DNA from: Clostridia bacterium
Lineage (GTDB): Bacteria; Bacillota; Clostridia; Christensenellales; CAG-314
Length of the DNA: 15,463 nt
Direction: 5' to 3'
NCBI GenBank assembly: GCA_017407305.1
Contig: JAFQWS010000005.1
Location: forward strand, 1-15,463
Numbering within the stretch: position 1 is the first letter of the stretch; the number at the start of each line of letters is the position of its first letter. A program made the position numbers and the translations under genes. Positions 1-5,655 of the stretch are shown piece by piece. The notes beneath the pieces are model-generated. The model was given only the letters and a program-made list of their open reading frames with translations. It had not been told where the DNA came from and searched no databases.

Positions 1-2
1 AT

Positions 3-71
3 CACGGTGGTGGCACGGCAACTTGAACCCACAAAGCCGTTTGTGCCTATTGTGGCGAAGAATATGGCGAA
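3..71 (+). pseudogene. 5' remnant of the BspA-like gene, cut by in-frame TGA
   Basis: These bases are in frame with the BspA-like gene that follows and read HGGGTAT, stop, THKAVCAYCGEEYGE. This has the same layout as the Cys-rich repeats downstream (ATCT..., C, two residues, CG), so it is coding-like sequence and not a leader. The stop is TGA at 24-26, exactly where the conserved Cys of the ATCT motif should be. The downstream repeats have gcaacttgcac where this copy has gcaacttgaac, so one C-to-A change at base 26 explains it. The real N-terminus and signal peptide must lie left of the window. The gene could be a pseudogene, or this could be a sequencing or assembly error. Confidence 0.6.
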
Positions 72-2576
72 GTGGCAAGCCACCATTGGCTTGATGCAAC
101 TTGCACAACTCCTCAAACTTGCTTAAACTGTGGAACAACTCAAAGTGAAGCCATTGGACACAATTGGGCTGATGCAACTTGCACGTCACCCCAAACGTGC
201 AACAATTGTGGCGAAACACAAGGAGAAGAATTGGGGCACGATTGGGCTGATGCAACTTGCACGTCGCCCCAAACTTGCAAAGAGTGTGGCGCAATACAAG
301 GGGAACACTTGGAACACGTTTGGGCTGATGCAACCTATACAAATCCCGAAACTTGCACTCTTTGTGGTGCAACGCAAGGCGAGATTTTGGAATACGTTGA
401 AACTTTTACGCACGAAGGTCTTCAATACCAACTTAACCAAGACAAAACGGGCTACGTTGTCACTGGTCGCACAGAGGAGCGTACTCAATACGAAATTTTG
501 TCCACCATCCGTTTGTTACCCGTGGTGGAAATTGGGTATAGAGCATTTCGCTTTTGCTCAAGTTTGACAACCATTAATCTTCCCGACAGCGTAACCTCCA
601 TTGGCAACGAGGCATTTCGCTATTGCTCAAGTTTGACAACCATTAATCTTCCCAACAGCGTAACGACCATTGGCAACTATGCATTTTACGATTGTGTAAG
701 TTTGACAAGCCTAACAATTCCCAACAGCATTACAACAATTGGTGATTATGCGTTTGAATTTTGCAGAAGTTTAACAAGCATTGTGCTTCCCGACAGCGTA
801 ACGTTCATTGGTCAAGATTCGTTTTTGGGGTGCTATCGCCTTGCAGAAGTTTACAATTATTCTTCTTTGGAAATAGTTGCCGGCTCAAGCGACCACGGAA
901 AAGTTGCCTATTATGCAACAGGTGTGCACACGTCCAACGTGGAAAGCAAACTTTGGACGGATGAAAACGGATTTACCTTTTTTGAAGACGGAGAAAATTG
1001 CCATCTTGTAAGCTACAACGGCTCGGAAACGGAAATCGTTTTGCCCGAAAGTTGCAACGGCAAAAATTATTCCATTAGAAACTATGCCTTTTATTATTGC
1101 GATACGCTAACAAGAATTACTCTTCCAGATTATATAAAAGTACTTCCAGAGGGTGCATTTTGCAATTGCGACAATTTAACAAGTATAACAATCCCCGATG
1201 GCGTAACCTCCATTGGCGCATTAACGTTTTCTGGTTGTGGTTTAACAAGTATAACAATCCCCGACGGCGTAACGTCCATTGGCGATTATGCATTTGCATA
1301 TTGCTACAGTTTAACAAGAATTGTGATTCCCGACAGCGTAACGTTCATTGGAGACTATGCATTTTATCGTTGCAGTCGTTTGACAGGCATAACTATTCCC
1401 CAAGACGTGACGTCCATTGGCAACTCTGCATTTTCAAATTGCGACAGGTTAATAAGCATAACCCTTCCCGACAGTCTCACGTCCATTGGCGACAGCGCAT
1501 TTTATTATTGCACAAAATTAACAAGTATCACAATCCCCGACAGCGTAACCTCCATTGGCAACGAGGCATTTCGTTTATGTACAAAGTTGACAACTGTTAA
1601 TCTTTCCAGCTCTTTAACAACCATTGGCAACAGTGCCTTTGATGGTTGTTCAAGTTTAACAAGTATCGTTCTTCCCGATGGAGTGACGACAATTGGCGAC
1701 GGTGCATTTTCTCGTTGCAAAAGATTGGCCAGCATTAACCTTCCCGACAGTGTAACGGTCATTGGTCAAGATTCGTTTTTGGAGTGCTATCGCCTTGCAG
1801 AAGTTTACAATTATTCTTCTTTGGAAATAGTTGCCGGCTCAAGTGACCACGGAAAAGTTGCCTATTATGCAGCAGGTGTGTACACGTCCAACGTGGAAAG
1901 CAAACTTTGGACGGATGAAAACGGCTTTACTTTCTTTGAAGACGGAGAAAATTGCCATCTTGTAAGCTACAACGGCTCGGAAACGGAAATCGTTTTGCCC
2001 AACACTTGCAACGGCAAAAATTATTCCATTAGAAACTATGCCTTTTATGATTGCGATACGCTAACAAGCGTTACTCTTCCAGATTATATAAAAGTACTTC
2101 CAGAGGGCGCATTTTACAATTGCCGAAGTTTAGCAAGCATAAATATCCCCAACGGAGTAACGTCCATTGGCGATTATGCGTTTTGCAGTTGCGGCAATTT
2201 AGCAAGCATAACAATCCCCGACGGCGTAACCTCCATTGGCGATTATGCATTTGGTTTTTGCTACAGTTTAACAAGTATAACAATCCCCGACAGTGTCACG
2301 ACCATTGGCGATGGCGCATTTTGCAATTGCGACAGTTTAACAAGTATAACAATCCCCGACGGCGTAACCTCCATTGGCGCTGATGCATTTGATTCTTGCG
2401 ACAATTTAACAAGTATAACAATCCCCGAAAGTGTGACAAGCATTGGCTTCAGCGCATTTGATTTTTGTTCAAAATTGACAATTTACTGCCAAGCAAGTAG
2501 CAAACCAGACGGTTGGTGGCCTAATTGGTACTGTGGCAGACCTGTTGTTTGGGGCTACGTTCCCGAAAGCAATTGA
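72..2576 (+). CDS. BspA-like leucine-rich repeat surface protein (5' end missing or broken)
   Basis: Probable surface or secreted protein of the BspA/LRR_5 type; family members mediate adhesion or ligand binding, and the ligand here is unknown. Residues 4-107 are four 26-residue repeats centred on ATCTxPQTCxxCG, with CxxC pairs; the fourth has lost one Cys (ATYTNPETC). From about residue 150 to 800 there are 23 LRR_5 units of about 23 residues, of the form LTSITIPDSVTSIGDYAF..C. The C-terminus (IYCQASSKPDGWWPNWYC, then RPVVWGY) is the usual end of such clostridial proteins. No sortase motif or C-terminal membrane segment is seen. The first available start is GTG at 72, but it has no convincing ribosome binding site and no signal peptide follows, and homologous coding continues upstream behind a TGA. 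The true start is therefore probably outside the window. The stop is TGA, followed by a terminator. Confidence 0.85.
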   Translation: MASHHWLDATCTTPQTCLNCGTTQSEAIGHNWADATCTSPQTCNNCGETQGEELGHDWADATCTSPQTCKECGAIQGEHLEHVWADATYTNPETCTLCGATQGEILEYVETFTHEGLQYQLNQDKTGYVVTGRTEERTQYEILSTIRLLPVVEIGYRAFRFCSSLTTINLPDSVTSIGNEAFRYCSSLTTINLPNSVTTIGNYAFYDCVSLTSLTIPNSITTIGDYAFEFCRSLTSIVLPDSVTFIGQDSFLGCYRLAEVYNYSSLEIVAGSSDHGKVAYYATGVHTSNVESKLWTDENGFTFFEDGENCHLVSYNGSETEIVLPESCNGKNYSIRNYAFYYCDTLTRITLPDYIKVLPEGAFCNCDNLTSITIPDGVTSIGALTFSGCGLTSITIPDGVTSIGDYAFAYCYSLTRIVIPDSVTFIGDYAFYRCSRLTGITIPQDVTSIGNSAFSNCDRLISITLPDSLTSIGDSAFYYCTKLTSITIPDSVTSIGNEAFRLCTKLTTVNLSSSLTTIGNSAFDGCSSLTSIVLPDGVTTIGDGAFSRCKRLASINLPDSVTVIGQDSFLECYRLAEVYNYSSLEIVAGSSDHGKVAYYAAGVYTSNVESKLWTDENGFTFFEDGENCHLVSYNGSETEIVLPNTCNGKNYSIRNYAFYDCDTLTSVTLPDYIKVLPEGAFYNCRSLASINIPNGVTSIGDYAFCSCGNLASITIPDGVTSIGDYAFGFCYSLTSITIPDSVTTIGDGAFCNCDSLTSITIPDGVTSIGADAFDSCDNLTSITIPESVTSIGFSAFDFCSKLTIYCQASSKPDGWWPNWYCGRPVVWGYVPESN
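81..392 (+). repeat. Four 78-bp Cys-rich repeats (26 residues each)
   Basis: Four in-frame units at 81-158, 159-236, 237-314 and 315-392 encode H.WADATCTSPQTC..CG.TQGE.LG. Each carries a CxxC pair plus an earlier Cys in ATCT, as in a small zinc-ribbon-like or disulfide-bonded module. The last unit has Tyr instead of the ATCT Cys. Part of a fifth unit lies upstream, behind the TGA at 24-26. Confidence 0.85.
786..2124 (+). repeat. 954-bp-offset internal duplication in the BspA-like gene
   Basis: Bases 786-1170 and 1740-2124 are nearly identical and align with a constant offset of 954 bp (318 codons) without gaps. The repeated segment encodes the non-LRR insert (around VYNYSSLEIVAGSSDHGKV and TDENGFTFFEDGENCHL) plus flanking LRR units. 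The LRRs between the copies have diverged more, so the duplication is either recent or kept alike by recombination. Confidence 0.85.
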
Positions 2577-2588
2577 TTTTTACCAAAT

Positions 2589-2618
2589 AAAAAAACCTGC
2601 AAAAAGCAGGTTTTTTTG
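2589..2618. terminator. Bidirectional intrinsic terminator
   Basis: The arms AAAAACCTGC and GCAGGTTTTT flank an A-rich 5-nt loop, with a T run on the plus strand and a T run on the minus strand as well. It lies between the convergent BspA-like gene (plus) and DUF3021 gene (minus) and can end both. Confidence 0.85.
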
Positions 2619-2645
2619 TTATTAAAACAAAAGCAAGTTTTCAAG

Positions 2646-3062
2646 TTAAATTTTGCTGTTCATTTTGTCGCTTGTGCGTTTTGCCACAAAGTAAACAATT
2701 GCCCAAATTGCACCATACACGGCAACAAAACCAACAGTATAAATCAACAAGACGGTCAATTGGAAAGGAATCCACGAATTGACAACGTAGGCAATGGTGT
2801 AGGCAGCATACAAGCAGAAAAGTTGAATTGATGCGCTTTTAAGGGGCGACCAACTGTCAATTTGATGAAATACAGACGTTCCTGCGTGCACAAAGGCAAT
2901 TACGTAGGTGGAAAAGATTGCCATAGACAAATCAAAGCCGTTTACCACAACGCCATCTTTTAGGCACAATTGCAAAATAAAAAATACAATTGCAGTTAAA
3001 ATGGGGCCAAAGCCACCAAAGATAAGACCTCTCAACAAAAATTCTTTAACGTGTTTATTCAT
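2646..3062 (-). CDS. DUF3021 family membrane protein
   Basis: Small integral membrane protein of 138 residues with four predicted membrane segments at about residues 11-34, 44-65, 79-96 and 100-127. The N-terminus (MNKHVKEFLLRGLIFGGFGP) and overall layout match DUF3021 proteins, which are typically encoded next to LytTR regulators and are thought to control them from the membrane. The start chosen is ATG at 3062, because GGAGG lies 8 nt upstream; a TTG five codons earlier (3077) would place the ribosome binding site inside the gene. It starts 1 nt after the stop of the LytTR gene, so the two form one operon and are probably translationally coupled. The signal sensed is unknown. Confidence 0.8.
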   Translation of the reverse strand: MNKHVKEFLLRGLIFGGFGPILTAIVFFILQLCLKDGVVVNGFDLSMAIFSTYVIAFVHAGTSVFHQIDSWSPLKSASIQLFCLYAAYTIAYVVNSWIPFQLTVLLIYTVGFVAVYGAIWAIVYFVAKRTSDKMNSKI

Positions 3063-3063
3063 A

Positions 3064-3501
3064 TTAAAATCCTCCAAATTTTTCTTTTACGACTTTCAAT
3101 TGTCGTCTGGAAACGAAGTCAAAGTGGCCGTTGTCAAAAACGACCATCAACGATCCGTTGAATTTCGCTTTAAACTTCTTTACGTGATTTACGTTGGCAA
3201 TGCAAGATTGATTTATCTTGACAAACCAATCGTTCAGCAAAGGTTCAATTTCAAAAAGGCGAGTTTTCAAAAGCAAATTCTCTTTTGCAAGGCAAGCGTA
3301 CACTTTGCCCGCCTCAATGAAAAAGCATCTAACGTCGCAAAGAGCAAACTTTTTGATTTCGTCTTGGGCAAATCCCTTCAAAAATTGTGATGAGTTTTCC
3401 ACCAGTTGTTCAATGTCTTTGACAAGTTTGGATTTTTGTTTTGCAACGATTGTCACCAACTCTTCTTTACAAGAAGCATCAATGATTGTCTTACACTTCA
3501 T
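3064..3501 (-). CDS. LytTR family DNA-binding transcriptional regulator
   Basis: A 145-residue regulator. The first ~45 residues are a short helical region with no receiver domain. Residues ~50-145 are a LytTR (LytTR/AgrA-type) DNA-binding domain, recognised from the patterns DVRCFFIEAGKVYACL, LNDWFVKINQSCIANVNHV and VSRRQLKVVKEKF (SRR/QLK near the C-terminus). It starts at ATG 3501 with AAGGAGG 8 nt upstream. It is the first gene of an operon with the DUF3021 membrane protein, an arrangement common in Firmicutes, where the membrane partner is believed to restrain the regulator and the pair autoregulates. A 21-bp-spaced direct repeat just upstream of its promoter is a good candidate for its own binding site. 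The target genes are not evident here. Confidence 0.85.
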   Translation of the reverse strand: MKCKTIIDASCKEELVTIVAKQKSKLVKDIEQLVENSSQFLKGFAQDEIKKFALCDVRCFFIEAGKVYACLAKENLLLKTRLFEIEPLLNDWFVKINQSCIANVNHVKKFKAKFNGSLMVVFDNGHFDFVSRRQLKVVKEKFGGF

Positions 3502-3524
3502 TTGCGTTTCCTCCTTACCAGCAT

Positions 3525-3554
3525 ATTATAGCAGAAAATTTTGCAAAATCTCAC
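3525..3554 (-). promoter_or_regulatory. Promoter of the LytTR-DUF3021 operon
   Basis: On the minus strand there is a perfect TATAAT (3530-3525), with GTGAGA 18 bp upstream (3554-3549) as a weak -35. Transcription would start near 3518, giving a leader of about 17 nt that contains the AAGGAGG site. The weak -35 fits a promoter that needs an activator. Confidence 0.6.
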
Positions 3555-3561
3555 GACTTTT

Positions 3562-3591
3562 TTTATTCGGTCGAATATTTTATTTATTCGG
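3562..3591. promoter_or_regulatory. Direct repeat pair, candidate LytTR operator
   Basis: TTTATTCGG occurs at 3562-3570 and again at 3583-3591, a period of 21 bp, or two helical turns. It sits directly upstream of the weak -35 of the LytTR operon. LytTR proteins bind as pairs to direct repeats about 21 bp apart, so this is a natural autoregulatory site. Assignment to this regulator is inference. Confidence 0.5.
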
Positions 3592-3624
3592 AAAAAAAGG
3601 ACTTGAAAAACTCAAGCCCTTTTT
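3592..3624 (-). terminator. Intrinsic terminator of the ArsR-type gene
   Basis: AAAAAGG.CTTGA and TCAAG.CCTTTTT form a 12-pair stem with one mismatch and a 5-nt loop. On the minus strand it follows the ArsR gene stop by about 20 nt and ends in a T run. Confidence 0.75.
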
Positions 3625-3644
3625 GCAAATTATATGAAGGTTGG

Positions 3645-3968
3645 TCAGTATCCCAAAAATTCCACGCCAATCAAAAGAATGTCGTTTATTTTTGTGTTTT
3701 CCAACTTGTAGTACAGCATTTTTCCATCTCGTTCGCAAGATACTGCTTTTGCCCCTTTCAAAATGCGCAGTTGGTGGGACACCGTCGTTTGGTTCAGGTT
3801 CAAGAGGTCGGCAAGGTCGGTTACGCACAACTTTGAAATACTCAAAGCGCACAACAACCTCAGTCGCGTGTTGTCGGAAAACAAACTGAAAAAATCGGCA
3901 ATTTTGCCCGTTGCGACGTTGTCGGGAACGTAATATTTAATATCTTCTGCTGTGCAAGATTGTTTCAT
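3645..3968 (-). CDS. ArsR/SmtB-family metalloregulator (CadC-like)
   Basis: A 107-residue winged-helix repressor. FFSLFSDNTRLRLLCAL (27-42) is the usual ArsR helix. LCVTDLADLLNLNQTTVSHQL (47-67) is the metal-linked helix plus recognition helix, and ERDGKMLYYKL (79-89) is the wing. An N-terminal Cys5 together with Cys48 and Asp51 in LCVTDL matches the alpha3N metal site of SmtB/CadC proteins, although the second Cys of the CVCDL form is Thr50 here. The alpha5 site (DxH...HxxE) is not visible. A thiophilic metal or metalloid signal is therefore likely but unproven. The start chosen is ATG 3968: a TATAAT ends 6 nt before it and there is no ribosome binding site, which suggests a leaderless mRNA. 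An ATG at 4010 would add a poorly conserved 14 residues, also without a ribosome binding site. The gene diverges from a Cys-rich membrane peptide gene. Confidence 0.85.
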   Translation of the reverse strand: MKQSCTAEDIKYYVPDNVATGKIADFFSLFSDNTRLRLLCALSISKLCVTDLADLLNLNQTTVSHQLRILKGAKAVSCERDGKMLYYKLENTKINDILLIGVEFLGY

Positions 3969-3974
3969 GCAAAA

Positions 3975-3980
3975 ATTATA
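3975..3980 (-). promoter_or_regulatory. -10 element of the ArsR gene, leaderless spacing
   Basis: A perfect TATAAT on the minus strand ends 6 nt before ATG 3968, so the expected start of transcription is the A of the ATG. The -35 is weak (ATAACG at 17 bp). The element lies in the 84-bp divergent region shared with the Cys-rich gene, so an ArsR dimer bound here could act on both genes. Confidence 0.6.
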
Positions 3981-3992
3981 ATATAGGAAGAA

Positions 3993-4020
3993 TTGAGCGT
4001 TATGTCGCATATTGTATTAA
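3993..4020 (+). promoter_or_regulatory. Possible promoter of the Cys-rich membrane peptide gene
   Basis: TTGAGC (3993-3998) and TATTAA (4015-4020) are separated by 16 bp and lie 33 nt before the start codon. The match is modest; this is the best candidate in the divergent region. Confidence 0.25.
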
Positions 4021-4052
4021 AAGCAGAAGATTTGACAAAAAGGAGACCTTCC

Positions 4053-4259
4053 ATGAATCTCACACAAGAACTTTTGTACTTACTCTTGTTGTATGCCGTA
4101 CTTGACAAGGACAGAAAGTTGTCTCTAACAACCGGATTGATAATTGCTTTTGCCATCATTTTGCTCAGCAATTATCGACAAAACTGTTGCAACACCCAAC
4201 CTCGTTGTGGTTGCAACAATGGTTGTTGCAACAACTTCCAAGCGCTCAACTTTTTGTGA
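4053..4259 (+). CDS. Small membrane protein with Cys-rich tail, unknown function
   Basis: I do not recognise this 68-residue protein as a named family. Residues ~4-17 (QELLYLLLLYAVL) and ~25-39 (LTTGLIIAFAIILLS) are hydrophobic and can form one or two membrane segments separated by a charged DKDRK. The tail (41-62) is rich in Cys and Asn: NCCNTQPRCGCNNGCCNN, with Cys45, 46, 52, 54, 58 and 59 as CC, CxC and CC. Such thiol clusters often bind soft metals, and the gene diverges from an ArsR-type metalloregulator, so a metal-related role is a reasonable inference. A spore-coat or envelope peptide is an alternative. The start at ATG 4053 is set by AAAAGGAGA 7 nt upstream; upstream in-frame TTG 3993 has no such site. 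A terminator follows. Confidence 0.75.
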   Translation: MNLTQELLYLLLLYAVLDKDRKLSLTTGLIIAFAIILLSNYRQNCCNTQPRCGCNNGCCNNFQALNFL

Positions 4260-4271
4260 CAAACACAAGAT

Positions 4272-4306
4272 AAAAGCCCAACCAAAAAGGTTGGGCTTTG
4301 TTTTTT
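4272..4306. terminator. Bidirectional intrinsic terminator
   Basis: AAAGCCCAACC, a 5-nt A loop and GGTTGGGCTTT form a perfect 11-bp stem followed by GTTTTTT on the plus strand, and by an A/T run on the minus side. It lies between the convergent Cys-rich gene (plus) and recF (minus). Confidence 0.85.
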
Positions 4307-5405
4307 ACAATATTTCTTGAATGGTTACGTTGCCTTTTTCCACTTTGAAAATTTTGGTGGATTTGGGCAAGGATTCTTTGTTCAAAAAGCAGGCCGTCAA
4401 AACAATTTGCAGTTGATTGGAAAACTCCAACAAAGCTTTTTGGCGCTTGGAATCCAATTCGCTCAACACGTCGTCCAACAACAAGATGGGAGACTCTCCC
4501 GTGCGTTGTTCAAAAAGTTGTGTTTCGGCAATTTTCAATGCAAGTGCGGCCGTTCGTTGTTGTCCCTGACTGCCATACTTTTTTACGTCTTTTCCGTTTA
4601 CAAACAACAAAATGTCATCTCTTTGACAGCCGTTTTGGGTGTAGCCACGTTCCACGTCGCTTTGGAAATTGTCTTCAAGCATTTTTTTGTAGGCGGTGGC
4701 AATTTGCTCGTGGCTATCTCCTTCCACACAGCACAAGTAGTGCAAGTTCAAAAGTTCCTCTCCTTGGGAGATTTTGCTTTGAACTGCTTGGGCAAAGGGT
4801 TTCAGTTGTTGGCAAAATTCCTTTCTTTTCAAAATGAGGGTTGCCCCTTCTTGGGCAATTTGTTCATCCCACACGCCCACTTCGTCTTGCAAGTTTTCGC
4901 TTTCCGATTTGAGCAAATTGTTGCGTTGAGTCAATGCTTTTTTGAAACGACTCAATGCAAAAAAGTAGTTTTTGTCCAATTGGCACAAGTCAACGTCCAA
5001 AAAATGACGTCTGTCTGCCGGTGATTGATTTACGATTTTTATTTCTTGTGGAGAAAAGTAAACCGTGTTCAAATTGCCCAAAAGTTGAGAAACTTTTGGA
5101 AGCAAATTGCCATTGAGCAAAAGTTTTTTGCTTTTGTTTTTGGACAGGTTTACTTCCACGTTCAACTGCCCGAATTTGCGTGAAAAATTGCAACGCACCA
5201 CAGCGTTGTCGCAAGACCAGTTTACCAATTCTTTGTCGTTGTCGGTACGAGGACTGCGTCCCAAACTGCACAAATAAATGGATTCTATAAGATTGGTTTT
5301 TCCCTGTGCATTGTCGCCACAAAAAACGTTGAGCGTGGGAGCCAAATCTATTTGTTGTGTTTCAAGGTTGCGAAAACCTTGAAAGGAAACGTTGTCGATT
5401 TTCAT
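4305..5405 (-). CDS. recF: DNA replication/repair protein RecF
   Basis: RecF is an SMC-like ATPase that binds gapped DNA with RecO and RecR and helps load RecA. The product has 366 residues, the normal family length. Walker A is GDNAQGKTN (30-38), the ABC-type signature is YGSQGQQRTAALALK in the C-terminal third, and Walker B is PILLLDDVLSELDSKRQ. The N-terminus MKIDNVSFQGFRNLE is typical. The start chosen is ATG 5405: it gives the canonical N-terminus, while the in-frame start at 5423 adds six non-conserved residues that would lie over the -10 element. There is no ribosome binding site, and TATAAT ends 6 nt before the ATG, so the mRNA is probably leaderless. It is divergent from gyrB, unlike the usual co-directional dnaA-dnaN-recF-gyrB-gyrA order. 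Confidence 0.95.
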   Translation of the reverse strand: MKIDNVSFQGFRNLETQQIDLAPTLNVFCGDNAQGKTNLIESIYLCSLGRSPRTDNDKELVNWSCDNAVVRCNFSRKFGQLNVEVNLSKNKSKKLLLNGNLLPKVSQLLGNLNTVYFSPQEIKIVNQSPADRRHFLDVDLCQLDKNYFFALSRFKKALTQRNNLLKSESENLQDEVGVWDEQIAQEGATLILKRKEFCQQLKPFAQAVQSKISQGEELLNLHYLCCVEGDSHEQIATAYKKMLEDNFQSDVERGYTQNGCQRDDILLFVNGKDVKKYGSQGQQRTAALALKIAETQLFEQRTGESPILLLDDVLSELDSKRQKALLEFSNQLQIVLTACFLNKESLPKSTKIFKVEKGNVTIQEIL

Positions 5406-5411
5406 AATAGA

Positions 5412-5440
5412 ATTATACCACACAAAACGTTATTGCACAA
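5412..5440 (-). promoter_or_regulatory. recF promoter, leaderless spacing
   Basis: On the minus strand TTGTGC (5440-5435), a 17-bp spacer and TATAAT (5417-5412) precede the recF ATG by 6 nt. Transcription should therefore begin at the start codon. No Shine-Dalgarno is present. Confidence 0.65.
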
Positions 5441-5468
5441 CCCATATTGTAAATAATAAAATGGAAAA

Positions 5469-5483
5469 TAAGCCGTGTTCTGC
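5469..5483 (-). other. RNase P RNA CR-V-like motif, isolated
   Basis: The minus strand reads GCAGAACACGGCTTA, close to the conserved 3' motif ACAGAAnnCGGCTTA of bacterial RNase P RNA, with the same spacing. No matching GAGGAAAGTCC element (CR I) is found upstream on that strand, and gyrB occupies the space where the RNA body would be. It is a remnant or a chance match, not a complete rnpB. Confidence 0.25.
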
Positions 5484-5524
5484 CCATCCTTTGTAAACTG
5501 TTCAATTTTGCAAAAAGCCCCACC

Positions 5525-5543
5525 AAGGGCAACCAACGCCCTT
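5525..5543. repeat. Short inverted repeat in the recF-gyrB intergenic region
   Basis: AAGGGC, 7 nt, GCCCTT. It is not followed by a T run on either strand, so it is not a terminator. Function unknown. Confidence 0.4.
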
Positions 5544-5552
5544 AAAACGCAA

Positions 5553-5571
5553 TATGTCAAAATTTGACATA
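5553..5571. promoter_or_regulatory. Perfect palindrome upstream of gyrB, candidate operator
   Basis: TATGTCAAA, one central A, TTTGACATA: 9-bp arms with no mismatch. It is centred about 64 bp before the predicted gyrB transcription start and about 150 bp from the recF start. It does not match the LexA, DnaA, Rex or NrdR sites I know. It is probably a dimer-binding site for an unidentified regulator. Confidence 0.5.
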
Positions 5572-5590
5572 AAAATGTAGCTCAAAATTG

Positions 5591-5619
5591 TTAACAAACT
5601 CTCTTATATATGTTATAAT
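5591..5619 (+). promoter_or_regulatory. gyrB-gyrA promoter
   Basis: TTAACA (5591-5596), 17 bp, TATAAT (5614-5619) with an extended -10 TG at 5611-5612. This is a near-consensus housekeeping promoter; transcription would start near 5626, 30 nt before gyrB. The -35 overlaps the small palindrome TTGTTAACAA (5588-5597). Confidence 0.85.
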
Positions 5620-5655
5620 ATTATATATAAATTAACAAGAAAAGGAGATAGTTTT

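Noticed and set aside
24..26. TGA read as Trp, Cys or selenocysteine
   Set aside because: TGA ends the BspA-like, ArsR and Cys-rich genes and Trp is TGG throughout; no selenocysteine insertion hairpin is evident after the codon.
1117..2383. Alternative-frame open frames inside the BspA-like gene
   Set aside because: They arise because the LRR coding repeats keep other frames open; the encoded products are repetitive Arg/His/Asn-rich sequences without any family signature.
3063..3077. TTG start at 3077 for the DUF3021 gene
   Set aside because: The GGAGG ribosome binding site would lie inside the gene, while ATG 3062 has ideal spacing and the conserved N-terminus.
3969..4010. ATG 4010 as start of the ArsR-type gene
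   Set aside because: No ribosome binding site, non-conserved extension, and the perfect -10 for ATG 3968 would lie within the coding region.
3993..4052. TTG 3993 as start of the Cys-rich membrane peptide
   Set aside because: AAAAGGAGA sits 7 nt before ATG 4053; nothing supports the TTG.
5424..5655. Replication origin between recF and gyrB
   Set aside because: No TTATCCACA-type DnaA boxes or AT-rich unwinding repeats; dnaA and dnaN are absent from the window.
5440..5655. Complete RNase P RNA on the minus strand
   Set aside because: Only the CR-V-like motif is present; CR I and the body are missing and gyrB coding occupies the space.
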